A program made the position numbers and the translations under genes. A stretch of DNA of 64,000 nt, taken from NCBI RefSeq assembly GCF_001424905.1, contig NZ_LMCU01000002.1, positions 372,001 to 436,000 on the forward strand, in the 5' to 3' direction. This document shows, one piece after another, positions 54,980 to 63,584 of the stretch. The notes below the pieces were generated by a model, which was given only the letters and a program-made list of their open reading frames with translations, searched no databases and was not told the DNA's origin. Each line of letters begins with the position of its first letter. Position 1 is the stretch's first letter. The stretch is from Leifsonia sp. Root112D2. Lineage in GTDB: Bacteria > Actinomycetota > Actinomycetes > Actinomycetales > Microbacteriaceae.

Positions 54980-56241
54980 GAGGTCTCCTTGTGGGCGGAT
55001 GCCGCGGCATCCGTCTGCGGCGCAGTCGTTGCGACGGCGGGCTCGGGGGCCTTCTCGAGTGCATCGAGATGGGCGAAGGCGGCTGTCTCGAGGGTGTCAA
55101 GCGGGGCGCGCTCGGCTCGTATCTGCTCAGCCTTGCGGCGGCTCAGTGGAGCGAAAGTAATGACCGCACAGATCACGAGGCCGACCGCCATGAAGGCGAT
55201 GGCCATCCAGTACGGGGGAAAGAAGAACAGCAGGCAGCCGATTGAAAGCACGGCCGTCCAGCCGTAGAAGATCAACACGGCGTGCAGGCGCGTGTGCCCC
55301 ATGTCGACAAGCCGGTGGTGCAAATGCTTGCGGTCGGCACTGAACGGCGATTTTCCCGCCCGCAATCGCCGGAACACCGCGAGCGCGAAGTCCAGGATCG
55401 GCACGATCAGCACCGCCAGCGGCAGGATGATCGGGATGAAAGCGGGAACCAGCTGCGAGCGACCGACCTCGGAGAACGCCGATGGGTCGATGTTGCCTGT
55501 CACCGAGATGGCGGATGTCGCCATCAGCAGACCTATCAGGTATGCCCCGGCATCGCCCATGAATAGCTTCGCCGGATGCCAGTTCAGTGGCAGGAATCCC
55601 GCGCAGGCACCCACGAGAATCGCCGCAATGACCGAGGCGAGGCTGAAGTAGTTGCTCGGGCTGGTCTCGCGGTTGAGCAGGTAGGTATAGACGAGGAAGA
55701 CGCCGTTTGCGATGAGGCTCACGCCGGCGACCAGGCCGTCGAGGCCATCGATGAAGTTGATGGCATTCATCACGAAGACAATGGCGAAGACGGTCATCGC
55801 CAGGCTCATCCACGAGGATCCGACGGTGCGTTGCCCGCCGATGGGCAACGAGTAGATCTGCACACCGAGCCAGGCAACGAGTCCCGCCGCCACGAACTGT
55901 CCGGCGAGCTTGGTCACCCAGTCGAGATCCCAGATGTCGTCGGCCACACCGATGACCACGATGAGCAGTGCGGCGCCGAGAATGGCGAACACGGGCGACG
56001 GATCGGCGAAGACCACGTTGAGGGTCGGAAACTGCGACGCGATGGCGAAGGCCACCCCGAACGCGCAGAGAATGCCCACGAACATCGCAATGCCGCCGAG
56101 CCGCGGGGTCGGCAGCGTGTGCATGTCACGGGCCCGGATCTTCGGGTACAGCTTGTACTTGAGGCTCACCCGGTACACCACTATCGACAGGCCGAAGGTG
56201 ATGACGCCCGTGAGGAGTGCGAGAACCAGGAGAAGGATCAC
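54976..56241 (-). CDS. wecA: Undecaprenyl-phosphate GlcNAc-1-phosphate transferase (WecA/TagO family)
   Basis: Integral membrane enzyme of 421 residues with about ten transmembrane helices, which transfers a sugar-1-phosphate from a UDP-sugar to undecaprenyl (or decaprenyl) phosphate to begin a wall polymer. Catalytic aspartates are seen in GVADDIWDLDW, the family block NFIDGLDGLVAG, the metal site KLFMGDAGAY and the cytoplasmic HLHHRL motif. It differs from MraY in lacking MraY-type loops. The GTG start overlaps the tsaC stop. A long charged C-terminal tail is cytoplasmic. Confidence 0.93.
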   Translation of the reverse strand: MILLLVLALLTGVITFGLSIVVYRVSLKYKLYPKIRARDMHTLPTPRLGGIAMFVGILCAFGVAFAIASQFPTLNVVFADPSPVFAILGAALLIVVIGVADDIWDLDWVTKLAGQFVAAGLVAWLGVQIYSLPIGGQRTVGSSWMSLAMTVFAIVFVMNAINFIDGLDGLVAGVSLIANGVFLVYTYLLNRETSPSNYFSLASVIAAILVGACAGFLPLNWHPAKLFMGDAGAYLIGLLMATSAISVTGNIDPSAFSEVGRSQLVPAFIPIILPLAVLIVPILDFALAVFRRLRAGKSPFSADRKHLHHRLVDMGHTRLHAVLIFYGWTAVLSIGCLLFFFPPYWMAIAFMAVGLVICAVITFAPLSRRKAEQIRAERAPLDTLETAAFAHLDALEKAPEPAVATTAPQTDAAASAHKETS

Positions 56242-57023
56242 GAGGTGACCGGGTCTTCTCGCACCGCGTCCTCGCCGTCGGTGTCTTGATCGCCGGTGCC
56301 CTGATCGTTGTCGGTGTCGTCGCCGGCAGCGCCCTGGTCGTCGTCGCGCTCAAGGGCGTCGCCGACGACAGCGCGGATTCGCTCGGCCGAGATCGTGCCG
56401 TGACGCAGAATGCGCAGGGGGCCCTCGCCCGCTGCGAACGCCGTCGCGTCCACGATCGTGGACGACAGGCCGATGACGGCATCCGGGTCGACTTCGGCCG
56501 GAACGGTGCCCTGCAGGTAGACCTCGACCGCGTCACCGAGCATGGCCTCGGCGCCGGCGGCATCGATGGCGGCAGGCTGGCCGGTCAGATTCGCGGATGA
56601 GACGGCCAGCGGCCCCGTCTCGGCCAGCAGCTCGAGCGCCAGCTTGTCTGCCGGCATACGCAATGCCACCGTTCCCCTGGTCTCCCCCAGGTCCCATGAC
56701 AGCGATGGCTGTGCGGGAAGCACGATAGTGAGCCCCCCGGGCCAGAACTCGGCGACGAGGTCTCTCACGACATCCGGAACGCTCGCGGCGAGCGCGTCGA
56801 GCGTCGGCAGGCCAGGGATGAGTACGGGCGGCGGCGACTGGCGACCACGACCCTTTGCATCGAGCAGCCTCTGCACGGCCTGCGGGCTGAATGCGTCAGC
56901 GGCCACACCGTAGACGGTGTCGGTGGGGATCACGACGAGCTCGCCGCGACCGATTGCGGTGCGCGCGAGCCTCATACCGGTCAGGAGATCTGCCTCGAGG
57001 GAACAGTCGTAGATGGGAGCCAT
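56238..57023 (-). CDS. tsaC: L-threonylcarbamoyladenylate synthase (TsaC/Sua5)
   Basis: Makes threonylcarbamoyl-AMP from threonine, bicarbonate and ATP for the universal t6A37 modification of tRNAs reading ANN codons. Core motifs are GELVVIPTDTVYGVAADAF and SSANLTGQPAAID. The enzyme core ends near residue 220, followed by an acidic low-complexity tail of about 35 residues (DDDQGAAGDDTDNDQG and onward) not seen in most homologues. In related genomes prmC precedes this gene directly; here it lies 3.7 kb away. Confidence 0.94.
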   Translation of the reverse strand: MAPIYDCSLEADLLTGMRLARTAIGRGELVVIPTDTVYGVAADAFSPQAVQRLLDAKGRGRQSPPPVLIPGLPTLDALAASVPDVVRDLVAEFWPGGLTIVLPAQPSLSWDLGETRGTVALRMPADKLALELLAETGPLAVSSANLTGQPAAIDAAGAEAMLGDAVEVYLQGTVPAEVDPDAVIGLSSTIVDATAFAAGEGPLRILRHGTISAERIRAVVGDALERDDDQGAAGDDTDNDQGTGDQDTDGEDAVREDPVTS

Positions 57024-57109
57024 GTCGGGCCTAATGATAGTTGGTGAACCCGGGCCGATCCTGTCAACTGTGAGACTGCGGCGCGCCCGGGGTGAGTTTT
57101 CGCCGCCGT

Positions 57110-57736
57110 TCAGGGTTGGGCGTTCCAGCGCTCCATAACGCGCAGCCCGTGTTCGAAGCCGAGCTCGCTGAGCGCGGCGGTACTGAGCGTCAGCAGCGCG
57201 CCGTCGGCTGCCGGCAACCCCAGCCAGCGCGCCGCCAGAATGCGCAGCACGTGAGCATGGGCGAACAGCAGGGCATCCTCGCCCGCCGCCAGCACCGGCG
57301 CGAGACGATCAATGACCGCGTCGACTCTCGCGCCGACATGCTCGACCGTCTCCCCCGCAGCGGGGTATGTACTCGTTCCGCTCTTCCAGACGGTCCAATC
57401 CGCTCCAAGATCTGCCTGGATCTCGCCGGTGCTGCGCCCCTCGTACACGCCGTAATCCCACTCGACGAGGTTCGCATCGGTCTCGGCACCAGCGAATCCG
57501 GCCAGCTCGGCGGTGCGGACGGCGCGTCGGCGCGGGCTGGTGAGCACGACGCCGAAGCTGCGGCCGGCCAGTGCGGCGCCCGCCCGCCTGGCCTGCTCCT
57601 CGCCTGCCGGGGTGAGGTCGATATCCGTGACGCCGGTGTGCCGGTTATCGCGACTCCATTCGGTTTCGCCGTGCCGCACGAGCACGAGGCTTCCCGGTTC
57701 AGGTGTCGTCGCCGGCAGCCTGCTGTTGTCACTCAC
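57110..57736 (-). CDS. Histidine phosphatase (phosphoglycerate mutase-like)
   Basis: A 208-residue member of the histidine phosphatase superfamily. The phospho-accepting histidine is in LVLVRHGETEW, with the second arginine in LTSPRRRAVRTAEL and the late histidine in LLFAHAHVLRILAARW. Sequence resembles broad-specificity phosphatases (GpmB/CobC-like) rather than glycolytic mutase. The GTG start at MSDNSRLPATTPE is uncertain. Possible promoter region shared with the divergent ABC operon. Confidence 0.88.
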   Translation of the reverse strand: MSDNSRLPATTPEPGSLVLVRHGETEWSRDNRHTGVTDIDLTPAGEEQARRAGAALAGRSFGVVLTSPRRRAVRTAELAGFAGAETDANLVEWDYGVYEGRSTGEIQADLGADWTVWKSGTSTYPAAGETVEHVGARVDAVIDRLAPVLAAGEDALLFAHAHVLRILAARWLGLPAADGALLTLSTAALSELGFEHGLRVMERWNAQP

Positions 57737-57835
57737 GATGATGTTCGCCCCTGACGCCGTACTTTCGAAGCGGCAGCGTGAGTACGCCGCCGCATCTGCG
57801 AGCTTAATCGATTCGCTTCGTCGCCGGTTCGGCTA

Positions 57836-57892
57836 TTGCGTATCGCATATACTGTGTGTATCGTATACTGCGTACGGAGCACACTGTATATG
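57836..57892 (+). promoter_or_regulatory. AT-rich promoter with inverted repeat operator for the ABC operon
   Basis: -35 TTGCGT (57836-57841), 17-base spacer, -10 TATCGT (57859-57864); an alternative -10 TATACT overlaps at 57864. Arms CATATACTGTGTG (57846-57858) and CACACTGTATATG (57880-57892) are inverted and match at 12 of 13 positions. A third half-site TATACTGCG lies between them. The stretch is markedly less GC-rich than its surroundings. Confidence 0.6.
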
Positions 57893-57917
57893 ACGCACAC
57901 AACAGAAAGGGAGAGCC

Positions 57918-58904
57918 ATGACATCCGACGCCATGATCGTCGCCACCGGTCTTCGCAAGTCCTACGGCGGCCACGCCGTGCTGGACGGAGTCGATATTCG
58001 CGTGAACCGAGGCGAGATCTTCGCCATGCTGGGCCCGAATGGCGCCGGCAAGACCACGACCGTGAACATTCTCACCACCCTGATCAAGCCGGATGCCGGA
58101 ACCGCACGAATCGCGGGCCACGAACTGGCCCGACGCTCCGCGATGGTACGCAGCGCGATAAGCCTGACCGGCCAATATGCCTCGGTAGACGAGTTCCAGA
58201 CCGGCGAGGAAAACCTGCGCATGATGTGCACCCTGGCTCATCTCGGTGGCCGCGCGGCCAAGGCGCGCACCGCCCGGCTGCTCGCGCAATTCGAGCTCGT
58301 GCACGCCGCCAAGCGCCTGGTGAGCACATATTCGGGAGGGATGCGACGACGCCTTGACCTGGCCATCAGTCTCGTCGCGAGCCCGTCTGTCGTCTTTCTC
58401 GACGAGCCGACCACCGGACTCGACCCGCGCAGCCGCGCGCAGATGTGGGAGATCGTGCGCGAGCTCGCCGCCGAAGGAACGACGATCTTTCTCACGACCC
58501 AGTACCTGGAGGAGGCAGACCAGCTCGCGGACCGCATCGCGGTACTCGACGGTGGTCGTGTGATCGCCGAGGGCACTGCCGACGAATTGAAGTCGCGACT
58601 CAGCGGCGAGCACGTCGAGTTCGCCTTCGACGACGCCGCGAGCTTCGCCGCGGCAAGCGCGCTGACCATCGTCGGTGCTCACGCCGACCCCGAGACCCTC
58701 AGCCTGCGTGTGCCGACGACCAACCCGGTGGAGACCATCGGCAGCGTGCTGGCCCATGCCGGTGAACGCGGACTGACCATCGCCAACATCACCATCATCA
58801 AGCCGAGTCTCGATGACGTCTTCCTGGCGCTCACCGGGCACGCGGCATCCACCGATACCGCGGCTGCAGGGCAGTCCGCCGAGACCGAGGAGGTCGCAGC
58901 ATGA
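57918..58904 (+). CDS. ABC exporter ATP-binding protein (DrrA type)
   Basis: A 328-residue ATPase of the daunorubicin-resistance class. Walker A GPNGAGKTTTVN, signature TYSGGMRRRLDLAISL, Walker B VVFLDEPTTGLD and switch histidine replaced by Gln in TTQYLEEAD, as is usual for DrrA. The C-terminal ~100 residues form the DrrA accessory domain (TIIKPSLDDVFLALTG). It overlaps the permease gene by 4 bases and probably powers export of a drug or lipid. Confidence 0.95.
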   Translation: MTSDAMIVATGLRKSYGGHAVLDGVDIRVNRGEIFAMLGPNGAGKTTTVNILTTLIKPDAGTARIAGHELARRSAMVRSAISLTGQYASVDEFQTGEENLRMMCTLAHLGGRAAKARTARLLAQFELVHAAKRLVSTYSGGMRRRLDLAISLVASPSVVFLDEPTTGLDPRSRAQMWEIVRELAAEGTTIFLTTQYLEEADQLADRIAVLDGGRVIAEGTADELKSRLSGEHVEFAFDDAASFAAASALTIVGAHADPETLSLRVPTTNPVETIGSVLAHAGERGLTIANITIIKPSLDDVFLALTGHAASTDTAAAGQSAETEEVAA

Positions 58905-59713
58905 CCGCAGTGAGCACACCCACCACCAGCACCGGCAGCGCCGGCACAGGCATCGGCTTCTCCACCGCCTTCACCGATGTCGGCGCCATGGCGGCCCGCG
59001 AACTGCGGCGCACCCTGCGCAGCGTGGACGCGATAGTCACCGCCCTGGTGATTCCGGTCTCGATCATGCTCGTTTTCGTCGTGGTCTTCGGCGGGGCCAT
59101 TCAGCAGGACGGCGGCTACATCAACTATGTGGTTCCGGGAACACTGATTCTCTGCGCCGGATTCGGCTCGGCATCCACCGCCATCGCGGTGGCGCAGGAC
59201 ATGAAGAGCGGCACCATCAACCGGTTCAAGACGCTGCCGATCTTCGGGCCTTCCGTGCTCGTCGGGCACGTGGTGTCGAGCGTCGTGCGCAACCTCGTGG
59301 CGAGCGCTCTCGTCACGGCGGTGGCGCTCGCCCTCGGTTTTCGGCCACACGCCGAGCTGGCCGGCTGGATCGGTGCCGCCGCCTTCCTTGTGCTCGTCAT
59401 TCTGGCCTTCACCTGGCTGAGTTGCGCGGCAGGCCTCGTGCTCAGCGTGGATGCGGCGGGCAGCATCAACTTCGTGTTCCTGTTCCTGCCCTATATTTCC
59501 AGCGGTTTCGTCGCCACCGACACCATGCCCGACTGGCTCGGCGGCTTCGCGAAGTACCAGCCGTACACGCCCATCATCGAGACCCTGCGCGCGCTACTGA
59601 ACGGCACCGATCCCGGAGCACAGCTCTGGCCGGCGCTCGCCTGGCTGGTGGGGATTCTCGTGGTCGGCTACGTCGCATCCGTCGCTCTGTATCGGCGTCG
59701 CACGGCGCACTGA
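58901..59713 (+). CDS. ABC exporter permease (DrrB/ABC-2 type)
   Basis: A 270-residue ABC-2 permease with six transmembrane helices, beginning after a Ser/Thr/Gly-rich cytoplasmic N-terminus. DMKSGTINRFKTLPI is the conserved coupling-helix region, and the C-terminal PYISSGFVATDTMPDWL and FAKYQPYTPIIETLR blocks match DrrB proteins. Pairs with the ATPase gene that it overlaps. Confidence 0.94.
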   Translation: MTAVSTPTTSTGSAGTGIGFSTAFTDVGAMAARELRRTLRSVDAIVTALVIPVSIMLVFVVVFGGAIQQDGGYINYVVPGTLILCAGFGSASTAIAVAQDMKSGTINRFKTLPIFGPSVLVGHVVSSVVRNLVASALVTAVALALGFRPHAELAGWIGAAAFLVLVILAFTWLSCAAGLVLSVDAAGSINFVFLFLPYISSGFVATDTMPDWLGGFAKYQPYTPIIETLRALLNGTDPGAQLWPALAWLVGILVVGYVASVALYRRRTAH

Positions 59714-59725
59714 CCGCACGGGAGA

Positions 59726-59763
59726 GGGACGGACGCGACGCGAAAGTGTCGCGCCGTCCCTTT
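59726..59763 (+). terminator. Rho-independent terminator after the ABC exporter genes
   Basis: Left arm 59726-59739 and right arm 59748-59760 form a 13-bp GC-rich stem with one bulged A and an 8-base loop, followed by TTTCG. It separates the exporter genes from the TetR gene. Confidence 0.7.
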
Positions 59764-59776
59764 CGTGGCCCCCTCA

Positions 59777-59782
59777 TAGGAT
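59777..59782 (+). promoter_or_regulatory. Candidate -10 box of the second tetR gene
   Basis: TAGGAT lies about 33 bases before the ATG, downstream of the terminator, giving the regulator its own transcript. No clear -35 is visible. Confidence 0.4.
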
Positions 59783-59815
59783 GGGGGCGAAACAATCGCG
59801 GGAAAAGGGGAAACC

Positions 59816-60751
59816 ATGGCCGACGCACTCGAAGGCGGCCTGCCCCACGCCGTCGCACTCACCTGGGGCGTCGCGGAGATGCCGCAGCGCGGGCCCAAGC
59901 GCGAACTCAGCATCGAGCGCATTGTGGATGCCGCGATCGAGATCGCCGACACCGAGGGCCTGGCCGGGGTGTCGATGAGCCGGGTGGCGACATCCCTCGG
60001 CTTCACGACCATGTCGTTGTATCGCTACGTGACGAGCAAGGACGACCTGCTGTTGCTCATGCAGGACACGGCCTGTGCCGTGGCGATTCCGCCCGCGACG
60101 GATTCGCCGCCATGGCGCGAGGGGTTGCGCGAGTGGGTGCGGCTCACCATGGGCGTCTACCGAGATCATCCGTGGTTCGGCGACGTTCCGGTCTCCAGCG
60201 TTCCCATGACACCGAACAATCTGCTGCTGATCGACTGGGGGCTGCGCATCATGCAGTCTGTGCCGCTCACCGGCCAGGAGAAGATGTCAGCGCTGCTTCT
60301 GCTCAGCAGTTATACCCGCGTCTTCGGCGGCTTCGAACGAGATATTGACCGCGCGGTACGACAGGGCAGCGCGCCCGGCGGTGTGGCCGCGGAGGCTCTG
60401 AAGGAGCTCGTGACTGCTGCACGCTTTCCGCACCTCTACCCGCTTGTGCAATCCGGTGAATATGCGGATGACGAGACGGCCGGCACCGAGCGATTCGATG
60501 ACTTCGCGTTCGGCATCGAACGCATTCTCGATGGGATCCAGGCGCACATCGATGCGACGGCCGGCGGCGCAGCGACAGAGGCACCCGCGAAGGAGGCGAC
60601 CGCGCCAAGCGGGCCGGATGTGACACGCGACAAGGGTGTGCGCGAGGCCGCAAAGGCCAGGCGCGAGGTCGAGGTGAAGTTGCGCGAGGCGCTCAAGCGC
60701 GAGAAAGAGGCCGTGGGCAGGGCCCGCGAGCGCGCCGCCAAGGCTGGTTGA
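59816..60751 (+). CDS. TetR-family regulator, probably of the DrrAB-type exporter
   Basis: A 311-residue TetR/AcrR protein with an N-terminal extension, a helix-turn-helix at about residues 33-80 (MSRVATSLGFTTMSLYRYVTSK) and a TetR C-terminal domain of the TetR_C_11 kind. The last ~50 residues are a highly charged Lys/Glu/Arg/Ala helix, unusual for the family. GGGGAAACC precedes the ATG. Position beside the exporter and the inverted repeats in that promoter suggest it is the repressor, though it has its own promoter and terminator separation. Confidence 0.9.
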   Translation: MADALEGGLPHAVALTWGVAEMPQRGPKRELSIERIVDAAIEIADTEGLAGVSMSRVATSLGFTTMSLYRYVTSKDDLLLLMQDTACAVAIPPATDSPPWREGLREWVRLTMGVYRDHPWFGDVPVSSVPMTPNNLLLIDWGLRIMQSVPLTGQEKMSALLLLSSYTRVFGGFERDIDRAVRQGSAPGGVAAEALKELVTAARFPHLYPLVQSGEYADDETAGTERFDDFAFGIERILDGIQAHIDATAGGAATEAPAKEATAPSGPDVTRDKGVREAAKARREVEVKLREALKREKEAVGRARERAAKAG

Positions 60752-60761
60752 ACGGAAGTGC

Positions 60762-61664
60762 TCAGCGCAGGGCCGTCGTGGCCCTGTCGCGCGTCGTGTA
60801 GTCGGGGTGCGTGGCGGCGGCGCGCCATCCGTCGGCGGTGAGCAGCGCGCGAATCTCGGCGCCCTGCAGCTCGCCGTGCTCGAGCACGAGCACGCCGCCC
60901 GGGTGCAGCAGCCGCATCGCCGTGCGCGAGACCGCACGCACCACCTCGAGGCCGTCCTCTCCCCCGTACAGCGCGTGCGCCGGGTCGAAGAGCCGCACCT
61001 CGGGGTCGCGAGGTATGGCGGCCGCCGGAATGTATGGCGGGTTGGAGATGACCACGTCGACGCTCCCGTCGAGCTCGCCGAGGGCATCCGCAAGATCAGC
61101 GAAGACGAGCCGGGCGTTCGGGGCGGCCACCTCGGCAAAGTTGCGCTCGGTCCACGGGTAGGCCTCGGACGAGTTCTCCACGGCGACGATGGTGGCGTGC
61201 GGCACCTCGGTGGCCATGGCCAACGCGATGGCGCCGCTTCCTGTGCCCAGGTCGACGCCGAGTGGTCCGTCCGTTCCCGGCGCCGCAACCGCCTGCCACA
61301 GGGCGTCGATGGCGAATTGCGCCACCTGCTCCGTCTCGGGTCGCGGCACGAAGACCCCCGGGCCGACGGCGAGTTCGAGCTGCCGAAAAGGCGCACGGCC
61401 GGTGATGTGCTGCAACGGCTCGCGAGCGGCTCGGCGGGTGACCAGCTCGGTGACGGATGCGGACTGCTCAGTCGTGAGTGCGGCATCCGTCACGACAAGG
61501 GACTGCACCCGGCCGCGGCTGACGCCCAGAACGTGGCCGATGAGCAGTTCGGCGTCGACATCGGCACCGTCGATGCCCGCGCCCTCGAGGGTGCCGATGA
61601 TCTGATCGCGCAGCGCGCGCACGGTTACCGGAGTGGGCCATGGCCGTAATTCTTCAGGAGTCAT
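60762..61664 (-). CDS. prmC: Peptide chain release factor N5-glutamine methyltransferase
   Basis: Methylates the glutamine of the GGQ motif in release factors RF1 and RF2. The 300-residue protein has the N-terminal helical RF-binding domain, then the SAM-binding VDLGTGSGAIALAMA and the catalytic NPPY in VVISNPPYIP. FVPRPETEQ is also characteristic. The ATG is used because it lies 9 bases after a TATTCT box. Its start is only 26 bases from the divergent cysK start. Confidence 0.94.
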   Translation of the reverse strand: MTPEELRPWPTPVTVRALRDQIIGTLEGAGIDGADVDAELLIGHVLGVSRGRVQSLVVTDAALTTEQSASVTELVTRRAAREPLQHITGRAPFRQLELAVGPGVFVPRPETEQVAQFAIDALWQAVAAPGTDGPLGVDLGTGSGAIALAMATEVPHATIVAVENSSEAYPWTERNFAEVAAPNARLVFADLADALGELDGSVDVVISNPPYIPAAAIPRDPEVRLFDPAHALYGGEDGLEVVRAVSRTAMRLLHPGGVLVLEHGELQGAEIRALLTADGWRAAATHPDYTTRDRATTALR

Positions 61665-61673
61665 GAAGTAATA

Positions 61674-61679
61674 AGAATA
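61674..61679 (-). promoter_or_regulatory. Candidate leaderless -10 box of prmC
   Basis: TATTCT on the minus strand, 9 bases before the ATG; it overlaps the opposing cysK box by two bases. Confidence 0.35.
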
Positions 61680-61683
61680 GGCT
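61678..61683 (+). promoter_or_regulatory. Candidate leaderless -10 box of cysK
   Basis: TAGGCT, 7 bases before the cysK ATG, with no ribosome-binding site between. Confidence 0.4.
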
Positions 61684-61690
61684 GAAGCCC

Positions 61691-62629
61691 ATGAGCGCAC
61701 ACATCTACTCCGACATCACCGAGGCCGTTGGCCGCACGCCGCTTGTGCGGCTCAATCGGCTGGCCAGCGACACCGACGCCACCGTTCTGGCGAAACTCGA
61801 GTTCTACAACCCCGCCGGCAGCGTGAAGGACCGCATCGGCGTCGCGATAGTCGACGCGGCAGAGGCCGCCGGTGCACTGAAGCCCGGCGGCACCATCGTG
61901 GAGGGAACCAGCGGCAACACCGGCATCGCTCTCGCGCTCGTGGGCGCCGCACGGGGCTACAAGGTGATTCTGGTCATGCCCGAGACGGCCAGCAAGGAGC
62001 GACGCATACTGCTCCGGGCATATGGCGCCGAATTGGTGCTCGTGCCCGGCGCCATTGGGATGAGCGGCGCCATCGAGAAGGTCAAAGAGATCGTCGAGAG
62101 CACGCCGAATGCCGTGTGGGCCAAACAGTTCGCCAACCCGGCCAACCCCGATATTCACCGCGCGACCACCGGCGAGGAAATCTGGGCGGACACCGACGGT
62201 AACGTCGACGTCTTCGTTGCGGGCGTGGGCACGGGCGGCACCATCACGGGTGCCGGCCAGCTGCTCAAGGAGCGCAACCCCGAGCTGCGCATCGTGGCGG
62301 TCGAGCCGTCGGACTCCCCCATTCTGAGCGGCGGCGAGCCCGGCCCGCACAAGATCCAGGGCCTCGGCGCCAACTTCGTGCCCGACGTGCTCGATACGAA
62401 GGTATACGACGAGGTCGCCGATGTGACGCTGGCGGATGCCCTCGCCACCGCACGCGCGCTGGCCGCCCAGGAGGGCATCCTGGCGGGCATCTCCGGCGGC
62501 GCCGCCGTCTCGGCCGCGCTCGAGGTCGCCCGACGCCCGGAAAGCGCGGGCAAGACCATCGTGGTGATACTGCCCGACTTCGGCGAGCGGTACATCTCGA
62601 CTGCCCTCTACGAAGACCTGCAGGATTAG
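61691..62629 (+). CDS. cysK: Cysteine synthase A (O-acetylserine sulfhydrylase)
   Basis: PLP enzyme of 312 residues that makes cysteine from O-acetylserine and sulfide. The PLP lysine is K46 in NPAGSVKDRIG, the substrate loop is EGTSGNTGIALA and the phosphate cup GVGTGGTITGAG. The C-terminal GISGGAAVSAALEVA block is normal. The first gene of a cysK-cysE pair with a 6-base gap, so synthesis of O-acetylserine and its use are co-expressed; the two enzymes form the cysteine synthase complex in many bacteria. Confidence 0.96.
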   Translation: MSAHIYSDITEAVGRTPLVRLNRLASDTDATVLAKLEFYNPAGSVKDRIGVAIVDAAEAAGALKPGGTIVEGTSGNTGIALALVGAARGYKVILVMPETASKERRILLRAYGAELVLVPGAIGMSGAIEKVKEIVESTPNAVWAKQFANPANPDIHRATTGEEIWADTDGNVDVFVAGVGTGGTITGAGQLLKERNPELRIVAVEPSDSPILSGGEPGPHKIQGLGANFVPDVLDTKVYDEVADVTLADALATARALAAQEGILAGISGGAAVSAALEVARRPESAGKTIVVILPDFGERYISTALYEDLQD

Positions 62630-62635
62630 CAAATC

Positions 62636-63235
62636 GTGAGTGTCATCGCTCGGCTGCGCGAGGACCTCGCGAATGCGAGGCGCCGCGATCCGGCCGTGCG
62701 CAGCAGCGCTGAGGTGCTGCTCGGCTACTCCGGGTTGCACGCGATTTGGGCGTACCGCGTCGCGCACCGCTGGTGGCGCGCACCGGGGCTCAAGCTGGCC
62801 GCCCGGCTGCTCTCGCAGGCCGCGCGAGCGGCGACGGGCGTGGAGATCCATCCCGGGGCGCGCATCGGCCGGCGATTCTTCATCGATCACGGCATGGGTG
62901 TGGTGATCGGCGAGACGGCCATCGTCGGCGACGACGTGATGCTCTACCACGGCGTGACGCTCGGTGGAAAGAGCGGGGGCCGCGGCAAGCGGCATCCGAC
63001 CATCGGCGACGGCGTCGTGGTGGGGGCCGGCGCCCAGATACTCGGTGACATCACCATCGGCGCGGGCAGCGTGGTGGGGGCCAACGCGGTGGTCGTGCAT
63101 TCCGCCGGGCCGGCATCCGTGATCGTGGGAATTCCTGGCGTGGCCCGGCCGCGTAAGGGCGCGACGGGTTCTGCTGCCGTGGGCGCCGCCGATACGGATG
63201 CCGAGGCGTGGCTCGACCCGGCCATCTATATCTGA
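62636..63235 (+). CDS. cysE: Serine O-acetyltransferase
   Basis: Acetylates serine to O-acetylserine using acetyl-CoA. The 199-residue protein is a short form with a helical N-terminus and a left-handed beta-helix of hexapeptide repeats (IHPGARIGRRFFIDHGMGVV, then IGETAIVGDDVMLYHGVTLGG). Catalytic His is in DHGMGVVIGE. The C-terminus ends DPAIYI; an Ile terminus is typical of CysE that docks into CysK. GTG start. Confidence 0.94.
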   Translation: MSVIARLREDLANARRRDPAVRSSAEVLLGYSGLHAIWAYRVAHRWWRAPGLKLAARLLSQAARAATGVEIHPGARIGRRFFIDHGMGVVIGETAIVGDDVMLYHGVTLGGKSGGRGKRHPTIGDGVVVGAGAQILGDITIGAGSVVGANAVVVHSAGPASVIVGIPGVARPRKGATGSAAVGAADTDAEAWLDPAIYI

Positions 63236-63275
63236 GGCGTGTCTGCCAACCGAGCAGACGTGGGAGGGTTGAGGG

Positions 63276-63584
63276 GTGAGCCCGATCGTGCGCAACCCCG
63301 AACCCGACACCCATGAGGATGTTGGCACGCAGCTGGCGAACGCCTTCGGCGTGCCGTGGGTGACCATCGTGTGGAACGACCCCGTGAACCTGATGTCGTA
63401 CGTCTCCTATGTGTTCCGCACGTACTTCGGCATGTCGGCCGCGGAGGCCGAGCGGCGCATGCTCCTTGTGCACACCGAGGGGCGCGCCGTCGTTGCCACG
63501 GGAAACCGTGAAGAGATGGAACGGCACGTCGAGGCCATGCACGGCTACGGGCTGTGGGCCACGCTGACGAAGGCCGACACATGA
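63276..63584 (+). CDS. clpS: ATP-dependent Clp protease adaptor ClpS
   Basis: N-end-rule adaptor delivering substrates with bulky hydrophobic N-termini to the Clp protease. The 102-residue protein has the recognition loop WVTIVWNDPVNLMSYVSYVF and the histidine-containing LLVHTEGRAVVATG. A GTG start follows GAGGGTTGAGGG. The downstream DUF2017 gene overlaps by 4 bases, a pairing common in actinobacteria. Confidence 0.94.
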   Translation: MSPIVRNPEPDTHEDVGTQLANAFGVPWVTIVWNDPVNLMSYVSYVFRTYFGMSAAEAERRMLLVHTEGRAVVATGNREEMERHVEAMHGYGLWATLTKADT

